A stretch of DNA of 58,131 bases from Neocallimastix lanati (nom. inval.) (lineage: Eukaryota > Neocallimastigomycota > Neocallimastigomycetes > Neocallimastigales > Neocallimastigaceae). This document shows, piece by piece, positions 24,202 through 39,557 of the stretch. Below the pieces are notes generated by a model, which saw only the letters and a list, made by a program, of their open reading frames with translations, made no database searches and had not been told where the DNA came from. The stretch covers positions 1 to 58,131 of the forward strand of contig JACVTC010000289.1 in the NCBI GenBank assembly GCA_016946835.1, read 5' to 3'. Position numbers and translations under genes: made by a program. Numbering within the stretch: position 1 is the stretch's first letter; each line of letters begins with the position of its first letter.

Positions 24202-25215
24202 ATAAAATATATAATTAATTTTTGAATGTTAAAAGATTAACTTCAATAAAATTCAAAGAAGATTTTATATTTTAAAAAGTAATATTTGATAAATTTGAAT
24301 TAAACTATTTGTAAAAAAATAAAAATAAAAATAAAAATATGTTATAAATAATAATAAAAAATAATAAAAGAATAAATTGAAATTTTTTTGAACAAATAAA
24401 TAATTATAAAATAATTTAGTTTTTTATTTTTTCTAATTTTTATTAAAAATTATCATTTCCTAATATTGTGTATTTTTGATTAAAAATAAATTATATCAAT
24501 TAAAATGGAATAGTGTAGTTTTTTTTTATGAAGTTAACCTAAATAGTATAAAAATAATAAAGGGTATAAATTTATATCTTATTTTTTTTTTTTTTTTTAG
24601 GAAAAGTAAACTAATATAATATTTACTTTTAATAATTCAAAAATAAGTAAATTACGATTGTCATAGAAAGACTGCTTTATGAAATAGTAGAAGAAATAGA
24701 AGCATAATATTTTAAATGAAATTTGCTTTACATCATGATAATAAATAAGATATAATTAAACAAATGTTTCAGTTGTAAGTTATTAAATGTTAAAATTTAA
24801 TTGTATTATTTGTCTAAAATAAAAAAAAAAGAATAAATAATAAAATGGATATAAAAAACTACTATATTTGTATGGGAAAGTAGAAATAATTATGTGATTG
24901 CTAAAACATAATTTGTTTAATATTATCTATTAATAATCAATGAACAGAATAAGATAAACAGATGCTTCGGTTGTTACTTTATTATACTTACACAAAATTA
25001 AAATATAAACAAAAACAAAAAGAATCTATAATAATTAATAAAATTATATCGAAAAACAAGACAAACTGATTAAAAAAAAAAAATAAATTTTATATTTAAT
25101 AGTTAATAAAAGTTTTAAATATAAACATTATCATTAATTTATTTTAATAATTAATACTTTAATTTTAATAATTTATTCCATTTTTTTCCAATATATGATA
25201 ATAGATAATAATTTT
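24202..25215. other. Downstream spacer of polyubiquitin 1, duplicated at 33.4-33.8 kb
   Basis: AT-rich and non-coding. The stretch from about 24823 to 25215 is nearly repeated at about 33439-33795, sharing GGATATAAAAAACTAC, GATGCTTC and ATATCGAAAAACAAG blocks. It therefore belongs to the duplicated unit of the ubiquitin array and ends at the LINE insertion. Confidence 0.75.
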
Positions 25216-25227
25216 AGTGGTAAATTT

Positions 25228-25955
25228 TCCCCAATGAAGTGGACTGTTTTTCCAGGTCCATGGAGGGTTGATGGAAAAGGAATAACCTATATCAGGTGTA
25301 CTAATTACAGCTTTCTGTGATTCTGATGATAATCAATGGTTATCCTTTCTAAAGTGGCTTCTAGTACGAAGAGAGAAATCTGGAATACTGGAAGACTGTA
25401 GAAAGTGAACTTGACGTTCTATAATGTCTTAAACTGGATATGTAGTAACATTGGAGTTGTACAATTAATAATATCATGTAGTTTCTACATATTATCATTG
25501 TAATGAATCTATTGTATTTTTTACTTTAGCATTATTTTGTATATGTTTTTTTCTATAGTATTATTTATACTCTCATGTAGCTATTGTAAAATGGAAATGT
25601 AGGAGATTGATTCACTCCAAAGCTTGTGTTTGAGACATTATTTAACGGATGGGAATCTTTTTATAGTTTTTCACAACTATTATTTCATTAACATTTAAAT
25701 TTTATATTATATATGATTATTTTACAGAAATTTTTACATAAAACAGGAATTTATAATTGAAAATCATTAATTAAAACTAGTCAACACAAAAAGAAAGAAA
25801 AACAAACAAGTTTTAGCAAACAATATACACGAAAGAGAAGACAACAGCAATAAATTTTTATTTTTTTTTTAATTTTTTAATTTTTACTAATTTTATTTTT
25901 TTATTTTTTTATTACACTTACTTTTTATTAATATAGATAAGTTTTTTATTTTATT
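25228..25955 (+). other. 5' untranslated region of the LINE
   Basis: The first ~230 bases are much less AT-rich than the neighbourhood and can fold locally. TGGAC/GTCCA stems enclose 11 bases near 25240-25261. GGAATAACC (about 25279) can pair with GGTTATCC (about 25338). TTACAG/CTGTGA form a hairpin with loop CTTT between them. This is where a LINE internal promoter would lie. Confidence 0.5.
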
Positions 25956-28900
25956 ATGTCAACTATACGAAGAGGTCTGCGACTTTATGGTCCTGACCAT
26001 GATAAATTTGTTTTAATTTTCATTCATGATCTTGAATCTTGGACTGAAAGTAGACTATGGGAATTTTTAAGCAAAAAGATATCAAATTGTAATGAAGTTG
26101 TTCATGGAATCGTTAAAAAACACTATATTAATATGGAAAACTACTTCATCCTAAGAGTTAACTATAATAATTGTACGGATTATTTGAAGGTTATTTATTT
26201 GATTACTAAGCACTTACCTGTTAAAAGAATTAAATGGAAGATTACTTCAAGGATACGCACATTTAGTAATGTTAATCATAATAGAACCAGGTATTATTCT
26301 GAACCCTCAATCCCCATCTCTGAAAGCCTCCTGTATGCTAACCCTTTCTCGAATACTAAATATTTCAACCTCTGTATTAGCTGGAACATAAATGGTTGGA
26401 ATTCTGAAAAACGTGACGGACTTACCAATTTTAATTCAATCTTTAATCCTATTTGTATTTGTCTTCAAGAAGTCGGTAATAGTTCATTCCTTAACTCCTT
26501 TTCTAACTCATATCCATTCCTTAATCATTATAGAACAGTACTGAGACGTGCGGACAAAAAAATCCCTGGTATGAGGGGCCTTTATATAGGTGTGCACTCC
26601 TCCTGCCAATTCACTAATGATGATTTTGAATATAGATATATACTCTCAGTAAATATATTCTCTTTTTGGGGTGTCAGATGTTCTTTAGGGAACATTTACA
26701 TCCCTAGCAAAAAACACAAAGACTCTAGAGAAAAAGCGGAAACTGATTTTGCTAATTGGCTCAAGAACCATCAGAATAACCCTTCGGCTATTGTTGGTGA
26801 TTTCAACATGACTAAGCAACAACTCAAAGATCTTATTCTTAGAATTTCCCCTCAATGGTTTGTTATGGATATGGTTGGTCATCAATTTACTTGGTCTAAT
26901 GGTGGAAAGAATTCTTGTATTGATTTTATAGTAGTGAACGATAAATTAAGAAATTATCTGAATATTGCTTCTGTATGCTACTCTTTTAATGACATCTCTG
27001 ACCATTTACCACTTATTCTTTCTTGTAAAAAAATATCTCCTGATGGTTTTGTTACTCCCCCTCGGGATAAACAAATTAAGTGGTCTAATCGAATTTGTAG
27101 GGATAAACGTGAAGCAATCTTCTCTCATAATAAATTCACATGTTTACTGGATGAATTTGAACATAATGATAATCTAGACTCTAATACAATGGTTAAAAAA
27201 CTTCTTGACACAGCAAATAAAATAGGCGATGACATTCAAGCAAGAGTTCCTACAAATTTACAGGGTTCAGCGTTCCATTGTCCTGCTTATATTAAGAAAT
27301 TATCACATGAAAAACATTTATTTTATAAAAGGATTAAAAATTTTAAACTTCGTAATGATTTGTCAAATCTTCAAGAATTTTGTGATCTCTCAAAAGAATA
27401 TAGAGTTCTCTCTGATTATATCATTAGTATTAAAAGAAATATTAGAAATATTAGATTTAAAAATTTGATTCATTCCATCGGCGAATGTTTCTTAAAAAAT
27501 GATGCCCAGCGTGGTTGGTCTGGACTTAAGAAAATTTCTAAACCTTCTTACTCTCCTTCCCAATCACCTGTATACATTAAAGATAAAGAAGGTAATGTTC
27601 TAGTATCCCAAGAAGATCAACTCAATCGTTTTGCAGAACACTATGAAGAACTTGCTTCTGATATAACTGGTCACAGTCTTAATGAAAATTATTGGAAAAG
27701 AATACTTAATAATTCTTCTACTCCTCAGGAATCATGGGATATTAATCAACCTATTTCCATGTCAGAAATTCATTCAACTGTTCTTTCAATGAAAAATAAC
27801 AAAGCACCTGGTCCTGATGGTATACCTACAGAATTTTTTAAAGCATTTTTTAATTCTGAGAGTAGAAATTCTTCTCAGGATGACTCTAATCAAGAGGTTA
27901 CTTATTCCGATTGTGCAAAGTGTCTGTTATTACTTTTTAATAAAATTTGGGATGGTGACTTTCCTAATGAATGGAACTCTGCTTCTATTGTTTCTATTCC
28001 TAAAAAAGGGGATCTTTCAGATTGTAATAATTATCGTGGTATTTCACTCATCAATGTAGGTTTAAAAATTCTATCAAAAATTGTCACTAAAAGAATATCG
28101 GACTATGCTTTTTCTAATGGAATAATTAGACCAGAACAGTTTGGTTTTAGAAATAAAGAAGAATGTATTAGTTTATTTGTATCCATTCGTGAAATTTGTC
28201 AAAGAAGAAAATTTAAGGATAAATTTACCTTTCTTGCCTTTCTTGACCTTAAAAAAGCTTATGATTCAGTTCCAATTTACAATATACTTACTAAACTAGA
28301 TAATCTTGGTATTCGTGGTAAATGCCTTCAATTCATTACTAATCTATACCTTACCTCGAAAGCTCGTGCAATCTTTAATGGTAAACTTTCAAAAGAATTT
28401 CCAATACACCGTGGTGTTCGCCAAGGGTGTCCTCTCTCACCTATCTTATTCAATATATTTATCAATGATATTTTTGATAAATGTAAAAGATATGGTGTGA
28501 TTACTGAAAAGAAAAAGTGTTGTGGTGGATTATTTGCTGATGATATTGTATTATTAGCTCCTACAAAATCTTCACTTAAAAACCTTTTGAATATTGCTCA
28601 TGATTGGGGTATTAAAAATGAAATGACCTTTGGAATCAATAAATGCGCTACACTAGTTGTTAAACCAAAGAATTTTATTCCTTCAAGACATTATGAAAAT
28701 CCTACATTTAGACTTGGTATGAACTATATACCAAGCACTAATCAATATACATATCTTGGTATACCTTTTAATGAATCGTTGGATTTAAAACCTATTATTG
28801 CTAAGATGAACAGTAAAATTAATTATACAGTTAACTCTTTCTTTAGATTTTTAACCAATAGGAATGTTCCTTTCTACTTTAAAACTCGTATACTAGTTTC

Positions 28901-30041
28901 TTTTGTCCTTAGTTCAGTTCTTTATTATGCTCCCTTACTTGGTTCAAATAAAAAGAATACTGAAAAAGCTCAAACTGCTTTTAATCGAGGTTTGTATTGG
29001 AGTTTCGGGTTTAAAAATAAAACCTCCAATACTTCAATTTACAATATGTCTAAGGAACTTTCTATACCTCCTATAGCTAGTTTTTGTGCTAAGGCGATGA
29101 TTCGATGCTTTAAAAAGTGGAAAGATTCTTCTTGTATTATTTCTCATTTAGTCAAAAATATACCTACACTTTCTCACTATTCATGGACGAAAAAAGCACG
29201 GAGTTTAGCAGTACACAAGCACAGTAATAAACTTCCTGGAGAAATAAGGAAGTTTTACTGGGAAAATATTCATTATTCAAGCACTCCTGCGATCAGATCT
29301 ACAAAATACAAGAAATTTAAATTTGGTTTTAAAAAATTTATTCATCGTCTATCACTTAAATATTCACAATTTTCTCTTGGATTTTTTTGGATTGGACGAA
29401 TTAAATGTGGATTCAAATTTGATGTAAAAACGTATGTTAAAAGTAATCTAGTATCAGAAAATTGCCCAACATACTGCCCTTGTTGTGGTGAGAGTAACAG
29501 CATACCTAGTTTTACACACTGGATACTTTTATGTCCTAAATTTGAAGAATTTAGGCAACATTTCATTCCCTTTGTTGATGAAATTTTTATTAATTTTTCT
29601 CTAATTGTTCATGAGAAATCATTGAACATTCCTGATGATAAAGAGGAAGATTTTGATGATAATATCAATTTTTACGTGCTGTGTATCCTTCTTGGCGGAA
29701 ATGCAGTATTTGAAATCTTAAAGATCGGCTCGGGGGAAAGAAGGCGACTTATTAATAATATTTTTCAATCACCTTCGAACGAGTCTTCTTTCCCGATTTC
29801 ATTTTTTGTGGGGCTTGCGGAATTCCTTACTAACGTTATGCCTATTGTGATTGGTGATTTTTACACCATGATCGATTTGTATAGTGTTAGACCTACCGTT
29901 GTCAAGAGTGTCGACGTCGTAACGATAAGGCAAAGAAGAAATTCTGATACAGATTCGAATGATAATTTTCATCCACATGGGGTTATCTTCGATGAATGGG
30001 AAGAGTTAGAGGCCTTTTCGTCCTCGAAGCTCATAACGTAG
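25956..30041 (+). CDS. LINE ORF: endonuclease-reverse transcriptase
   Basis: A single 1361-residue protein. Residues 1-130 form an N-terminal region with no clear motif. The apurinic-type endonuclease spans about 135-350, with WNINGW near 142, LQEVG, GDFN near 281, and SDH near 348. The reverse transcriptase spans about 605-890, with NNKAPGPDG, PKKGD-NYRGISL, FLDLKKAYDS, RQGCPLSP and the catalytic FADD near 860. A C-terminal Cys/His knuckle (CPCCGE ... HWILLC) lies near 1170-1192, followed by a 165-residue tail. No RNase H domain is seen. The enzyme would nick target DNA and prime reverse transcription from its own RNA (target-primed reverse transcription). All key residues are present, so the copy may be competent. 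There is no separate ORF1. Confidence 0.93.
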   Translation: MSTIRRGLRLYGPDHDKFVLIFIHDLESWTESRLWEFLSKKISNCNEVVHGIVKKHYINMENYFILRVNYNNCTDYLKVIYLITKHLPVKRIKWKITSRIRTFSNVNHNRTRYYSEPSIPISESLLYANPFSNTKYFNLCISWNINGWNSEKRDGLTNFNSIFNPICICLQEVGNSSFLNSFSNSYPFLNHYRTVLRRADKKIPGMRGLYIGVHSSCQFTNDDFEYRYILSVNIFSFWGVRCSLGNIYIPSKKHKDSREKAETDFANWLKNHQNNPSAIVGDFNMTKQQLKDLILRISPQWFVMDMVGHQFTWSNGGKNSCIDFIVVNDKLRNYLNIASVCYSFNDISDHLPLILSCKKISPDGFVTPPRDKQIKWSNRICRDKREAIFSHNKFTCLLDEFEHNDNLDSNTMVKKLLDTANKIGDDIQARVPTNLQGSAFHCPAYIKKLSHEKHLFYKRIKNFKLRNDLSNLQEFCDLSKEYRVLSDYIISIKRNIRNIRFKNLIHSIGECFLKNDAQRGWSGLKKISKPSYSPSQSPVYIKDKEGNVLVSQEDQLNRFAEHYEELASDITGHSLNENYWKRILNNSSTPQESWDINQPISMSEIHSTVLSMKNNKAPGPDGIPTEFFKAFFNSESRNSSQDDSNQEVTYSDCAKCLLLLFNKIWDGDFPNEWNSASIVSIPKKGDLSDCNNYRGISLINVGLKILSKIVTKRISDYAFSNGIIRPEQFGFRNKEECISLFVSIREICQRRKFKDKFTFLAFLDLKKAYDSVPIYNILTKLDNLGIRGKCLQFITNLYLTSKARAIFNGKLSKEFPIHRGVRQGCPLSPILFNIFINDIFDKCKRYGVITEKKKCCGGLFADDIVLLAPTKSSLKNLLNIAHDWGIKNEMTFGINKCATLVVKPKNFIPSRHYENPTFRLGMNYIPSTNQYTYLGIPFNESLDLKPIIAKMNSKINYTVNSFFRFLTNRNVPFYFKTRILVSFVLSSVLYYAPLLGSNKKNTEKAQTAFNRGLYWSFGFKNKTSNTSIYNMSKELSIPPIASFCAKAMIRCFKKWKDSSCIISHLVKNIPTLSHYSWTKKARSLAVHKHSNKLPGEIRKFYWENIHYSSTPAIRSTKYKKFKFGFKKFIHRLSLKYSQFSLGFFWIGRIKCGFKFDVKTYVKSNLVSENCPTYCPCCGESNSIPSFTHWILLCPKFEEFRQHFIPFVDEIFINFSLIVHEKSLNIPDDKEEDFDDNINFYVLCILLGGNAVFEILKIGSGERRRLINNIFQSPSNESSFPISFFVGLAEFLTNVMPIVIGDFYTMIDLYSVRPTVVKSVDVVTIRQRRNSDTDSNDNFHPHGVIFDEWEELEAFSSSKLIT

Positions 30042-30128
30042 TTTTTTAATATTAATATAAAAAAATTTCATGTATTTAAATTTCATGTATTTTTTAAAAA
30101 AATATTATTAAATAAAGTTTATTCCTAG

Positions 30129-30167
<39 letters not shown>

Positions 30168-30177
30168 GGTAAATTTG

Positions 30178-32304
<2,127 letters not shown>

Positions 32305-33005
32305 GTTTTGCTAATATGAACTTTTTTTTCTTAATATAAATTATGTAATTATTCTATCTTTTATTTATATTTTTACTATTTAAATTATTTAATATAAAGA
32401 TATATTTGCTTTAATATATAAAAAAAATATCATTTAAAAATGTAATAATAGTAATATGTTTTAAATTAATTGCGTATACTTTCTAATGTAAAAGTTACTA
32501 TTAAACAATAACATAATAAAGATTTTTATTTAAAATATAATTTATTTTTTCTTTTCTTTTTTTGTTTTCTTTTTTATTTTTGAGTTTAAGAGGGAAAGAA
32601 TAAATGCTTTTTATTTTTTTATTTTTTTTGTTATTTTTAAGTTGAAGAGTAAAAGAATAAATGCTATAAAACAACTGCTTTATGGAATGGTAGAAGAAAA
32701 AGTAGCATAATATTTTAAATATAATTTACTTAACATTATTTATTTATTATAATAAAAAAAAATATAATTAAATAAATACTTCAGTTAAAATTCTATTATA
32801 ATTTAAATAAAAAAAAAAGAAAACTATGATAAATAATATATATAGAAAATTGTTCAATGATAAATAATATATATAGAAAATTGTTCAACAATGCTGAAAG
32901 AAAATTGTATTATTTATAGTTTTCAACTGATAAATTAAATTATAATTTCGTTAAATTAAATTGAAAAATCAAAGATGTTATGATTTCATTATCTTTATCT
33001 ACATA
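32305..33005. other. Downstream spacer of polyubiquitin 2
   Basis: AT-rich and non-coding. The first ~200 bp are repeated downstream of polyubiquitin 3 (TTTTGCTAAT then TTAATTGCGTATACTTTC). A 34-bp unit (GATAAATAATATATATAGAA) is duplicated in tandem at about 32828-32890. Around 32670-32720 it resembles the region after polyubiquitin 1. Confidence 0.65.
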
Positions 33006-33009
33006 GTTC

Positions 33010-33088
33010 AAATAAATAATTAGAAGATGGTGGTACTATTTCTGATTAAAATATTCAAAAGTAGTCTATTCTTCACTTAGTATTAAAT
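33010..33088 (+). pseudogene. Ubiquitin gene relic
   Basis: Nucleotides align with the last third of a ubiquitin unit. AATTAGAAGATGGTGGTACT corresponds to the QLEDGRT codons and ATATTCAAAAG to NIQK, then CTTCACTTAGTATTA to LHLVL. A TAA in place of TAT and small changes destroy the frame. It is followed by sequence like that 3' of polyubiquitin 1, so it marks a lost array member. Confidence 0.8.
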
Positions 33089-35906
<2,818 letters not shown>

Positions 35907-36690
35907 GTTTTGCTAATAAGAACTTTTATTTATTGATATAAATTTAGTAATTATTCTATCTTTTATTTATTTTTTTTCTATCTAAATTATTTAATATAAA
36001 GATCTATTTGTTTTAATATTTAAAAAAATGTAATATTCGTAATATGTTTTAAATTAATTGCGTATACTTTCTAATGTAAAAGTTACTATTAAACAATAAC
36101 ATAATAAAGTTTTTTATTTAACATTTAATTTTTTTTTTATTTTTATGTTTAAACTGGTGAGTAAACAATTAAATGTTTAATACAATTAATTATAATAAAG
36201 AATTGTAGGTTGAAATATATATGTTGTTAGAAAAACTAAATTAATAATATATATGCTTTATAATTATTTATAATTTAATATATATTTAAACATGTAATTA
36301 ACATATAATAAATTTTATAAATATGAAACTTTATTTATTAAATATAATTAATATTGCTTAGAGAAAAAATTTTGAAATTAATTTATTAAAACTCAAATTA
36401 TAATTAAATTATTCTTGGATTGGAGATTTATAGTATTAAATTTATAAATATATATATATATATATTTTAATTATAAAAAAAAAATAATAAAAAAGTTAAT
36501 TTTCTTGTACATTTAAAAGTAGAAGATAAAAATTCATGTTTATTAAATTTAAATGATATAAATATATTTTATTAATTAATACTTTGAATTAAAAAAAATA
36601 AATTTATATCATTTAAATAAAGTAATAATATTTTAACATATATGTATAATAATATCATTATAAATAATAATATTGTAAATAGTAAAGAAG
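35907..36690. other. AT-rich spacer after polyubiquitin 3
   Basis: The first ~200 bp match the 3' flank of polyubiquitin 2. The rest is AT-rich with an (AT)n block near 36448-36465. No gene is seen. Confidence 0.6.
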
Positions 36691-36694
36691 TTTA

Positions 36695-37262
36695 GACCTT
36701 GTAGGTTTGATATTCCAGTAGTATACATCATTTCTTCAAATATCGTGTTATTTGAATTCGGCAAAAAAAAAATGAAATAAATACTTGTAACATTTAGCAA
36801 TTTAATTTTAATAAAAAAGAAATATAAAATTAATAGTTAATATGATAATATAAATATTAAAGATTAGTTCAATGAATGTATTATTTTAAATTTATTCTTT
36901 ATTGCTTAGGTGAAAATACTGAAGCATATAGTGATATGATTAAAAAAAAAAAAAAAAAAAAAAAAAAACTAAATTATTCATATGATAATGAAATATAGAG
37001 TATATTAGAAAGAAAAGAGGATTATATCTCTTGGACTACTTATAGGGTTGAAAATATACCATTTTATTCTTAATTTGAATTAATTTCTAGAGAAAAAGTT
37101 TAAATCACCCTTATTAAAGTAATTATTATTGATCATTATTATAATTCGTATTCATATTTTTTGTGTTCAAACAAAATGCATTAATTATTATTGTTAAATA
37201 AAATGAAATCACCAAAAGGTAAAGGATGTTATAAATTAGATAATGCTTTAAAGAATGTAAGT
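36695..37262 (+). pseudogene. Decayed expansin-like gene
   Basis: Fragments align in order with the two intact expansin genes. GTAGGTTTGATATTCCAGTA (about 36701) matches the CGFGIP segment. TATGATAATGAAAT (36981) through AGAGGATTATAT matches the YDNET...EGDY segment. TCTAGAGAAAAAGTTT matches SGEKV, and AAATCACCAAAAGGTAAAGG (about 37206) matches the KSPKVEGCCKLDDA segment. Stops, deletions and an A run interrupt it. It is the third member of a tandem expansin cluster. Confidence 0.8.
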
Positions 37263-37892
37263 TTATAAAGATAAATATATAAGAATGGTAATAGATTTCA
37301 GATATGAAAGAAAATTAAAATATTAGAACTAATATGATAGATAGAAAAAACTTATTATTTATATTAATTCATTAAATAAAACTAAATCAGAAATAAAATA
37401 GTATATATATTAATTCTTAATTAAATGCTTAAAATTTTAAAAGAATATGTTAATTATATTATACAAGCAATTTTTAATTTACATATATTTTCTTAAATAT
37501 TCAAATATATATTATTCTCATTTATTATTTGATTAAAAATAAATTTTAATAATGATAAGTGATAATATATATTTATTATTGAAAAAAAATTTTTTTTATA
37601 CAATTTTATATATTTTAAATTTTAAATTGGATACATCAAATTTTTTATTATAAAAAAATTTTAAATAAAAATAAAATTGATATTTATCAACATAAAATAT
37701 ATAACATTGAAAAAAAAAATTTTAAACTCGAATTAAAGATGATTAATAATTTAAATTTTATCTATGAAATAAACAAAAAAAAAAAAAAAATTTTTCTCTT
37801 GGTTAAAATTTCTCCATATTTATTAATTTTTATAAATAAAAAAATTTAAAAAAAAAAAAATTATAACTATATATATTTATTTATTTAATAAA
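37263..37892. other. AT-rich upstream region of the first expansin gene
   Basis: No gene is seen; many A and T runs, with a T-rich tract and TATATATTTATTTATTT just before the ATG at 37893. The promoter cannot be resolved. Confidence 0.5.
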
Positions 37893-39557
37893 ATGATCAA
37901 TTCTATAAAATATATAATATTCTGGATATCTTTATTAAGGTTATTTTCATTAATATCATCTTATACACCATATTCAGAATGTACACAGGGAAGAATTACA
38001 GGTTATGATGAATATGAAGAGGGAGGTTCATGTGGATTTGGTATTCCAAAAATGTATGGTGCTGCTCCAAATGAAGCATTTTATAATTTAGGAGAGAAAT
38101 GTGGTATATGTTATGAATTAGTTGGTCCAAATGGAGTTTTACTTTTTATGGTGGATTCTCATTGCCCAGTTAAAGGTAATGAACATTCATGTAGTGGAGA
38201 TATGCTTCATTTTGATTTACATAAAAATGGGTTTGATACTATTGTTGATGAAGGTATAGGAAGATTAAATGTTACTTTTAGAATGGTTTCATGTGATCAT
38301 AAAAGTAATATGATATTAAAAACTAAAAAAGATGTCTCAAAATATTTTTTCAGTTTTGTTATATTGTATCATAATATTGGTTTAAAAAAAGTGTATTACT
38401 CTTATGATAATGAAACATGGACTGGATTAGAAAGAGAAGGTGATTATAATCATTGGACTATTAGAGGTGTAGAATTACCATTATATATTCAATTAGAATC
38501 TATTTCTGGAGAAAAAGTTGAAACAACTATAAATGAAATTATTGCAGATAATTATTATGATACAGGAGTTCAATTTTCAGTACCAAATAAAATGTATGAT
38601 CCATTTTCATTGAAAGAAATTAAATCACCTAAAGTTGAAGGATGTTGTAAATTAGATGATGCTTATACAGATATTTATTATGAAGGAAAATATCTAGGAG
38701 AATGGCAAGATATTTCTAATTGTGAGCCAGAGAATGAATATTCCGAAAATTGTTATGAAGGAAAAAAATGTATCAAAGTTAATTTTAAGGATTGGAATGT
38801 ATATCAATTTTTTAATAGAATTCAACCAGAAACTAAAAGATACAATGCTATCAAATTTGCCATTAAAACAGAAAATACATGTGATAAATGTTTAAAAATA
38901 AAATTAGATGATTATTCATTTTATTCTATTAGTACTTCAGAAGCGGGTAAATGGGAAGAAAAAGTATTAACATTAGAAGAACTAGGACTTACAAGTTCTA
39001 CCAAAAAATTTCGAAAATTTATGTTTCAAGGAAGTAAAAAGGATTCTCAAATTATTTATTTTGATAGTATTAAATTAGTAAAATCAGATTATGATGACCA
39101 AGGAGAATGTAATCCAAATACTATTCAAAACAATAATATCTCCCAAGATAATCAAAATCAAAATAGCCAAACAGATAGTAATAATAATATTAATAGTGAC
39201 ACTCAAGAAAATCAAAATCAAAATAGCCAAACTGATAATACTGATAATAATACTAATACTAATAATAATGTTAACAATGACCCTCAAGATAATCAAAATC
39301 AAAATACTCAAAATAACAATAATGATACTCAAAATCAAAATACTCAAAATAACAATAATGATACTCAAAATCAAAAAACTAACAGTACGGATATAGATAG
39401 TAATGATTCTCAAGAAAAAAAAGATCAAGATAATATAAGTACAATTGAAGATAATGAACTTAATAAAGGGGAAGAAAATAATGGTTCAGTAATTTTAAAG
39501 GAATCTATTGGTTTAATACTAATAATAAATATTATAATTAGTTTATTAATAGTTTAA
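37893..39557 (+). CDS. Secreted, probably GPI-anchored expansin-like protein with Asn/Gln-rich linker
   Basis: 554 residues. A signal peptide (about 1-23) is followed by an expansin double-psi beta-barrel (about 25-130) with Cys pairs and the HFDL motif (SGDMLHFDLHKNGF), matching the conserved polysaccharide-binding Asp of expansins. A second expansin beta-sandwich (CBM63-like, about 140-235) follows. Next comes a Cys-containing module of about 150 residues (CCKLDDAYTD ... YFDSIKLVK), possibly another carbohydrate-binding fold. Then follow about 130 residues of N/Q/S/D-rich repeats (QNQNSQTD, DTQNQNTQNNNN). A hydrophobic C-terminus after NNGS fits a GPI signal. Expansins loosen cellulose networks without hydrolysis; this one would act at the cell surface. 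Its core is nearly identical to that of the next gene. Confidence 0.85.
   Translation: MINSIKYIIFWISLLRLFSLISSYTPYSECTQGRITGYDEYEEGGSCGFGIPKMYGAAPNEAFYNLGEKCGICYELVGPNGVLLFMVDSHCPVKGNEHSCSGDMLHFDLHKNGFDTIVDEGIGRLNVTFRMVSCDHKSNMILKTKKDVSKYFFSFVILYHNIGLKKVYYSYDNETWTGLEREGDYNHWTIRGVELPLYIQLESISGEKVETTINEIIADNYYDTGVQFSVPNKMYDPFSLKEIKSPKVEGCCKLDDAYTDIYYEGKYLGEWQDISNCEPENEYSENCYEGKKCIKVNFKDWNVYQFFNRIQPETKRYNAIKFAIKTENTCDKCLKIKLDDYSFYSISTSEAGKWEEKVLTLEELGLTSSTKKFRKFMFQGSKKDSQIIYFDSIKLVKSDYDDQGECNPNTIQNNNISQDNQNQNSQTDSNNNINSDTQENQNQNSQTDNTDNNTNTNNNVNNDPQDNQNQNTQNNNNDTQNQNTQNNNNDTQNQKTNSTDIDSNDSQEKKDQDNISTIEDNELNKGEENNGSVILKESIGLILIINIIISLLIV

Larger units (their letters stand above)
25216..30177 (+). 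mobile_element. LINE (APE-type non-LTR retrotransposon) with 12-bp target duplication
   Basis: The element spans 25228-30165 (about 4.9 kb), flanked by AGTGGTAAATTT at 25216-25227 and 30166-30177 (the leading A is ambiguous with the tail). It comprises a 728-bp 5' untranslated region, one 1361-codon ORF, a short 3' untranslated region and a poly(A) tail of about 34. The paralogous spacer near 33783-33815 lacks it and shows the empty site, TTTAAGTAATAAATTTGATA. The ORF is unbroken, and the long 5' region suggests a near full-length copy. A decayed relative is at 18510-19200. Confidence 0.93.

Noticed and set aside
25228-25460. HDV-like or hammerhead ribozyme at the LINE 5' end
   Set aside because: Local stems are present, but I could not find the required P1 pairing with the 5' end or a hammerhead core (CTGATGA ... 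GAAA).
39084-39428. Open frames on both strands over the expansin linker
   Set aside because: Shadows of the N/Q-rich repeat in the real frame.
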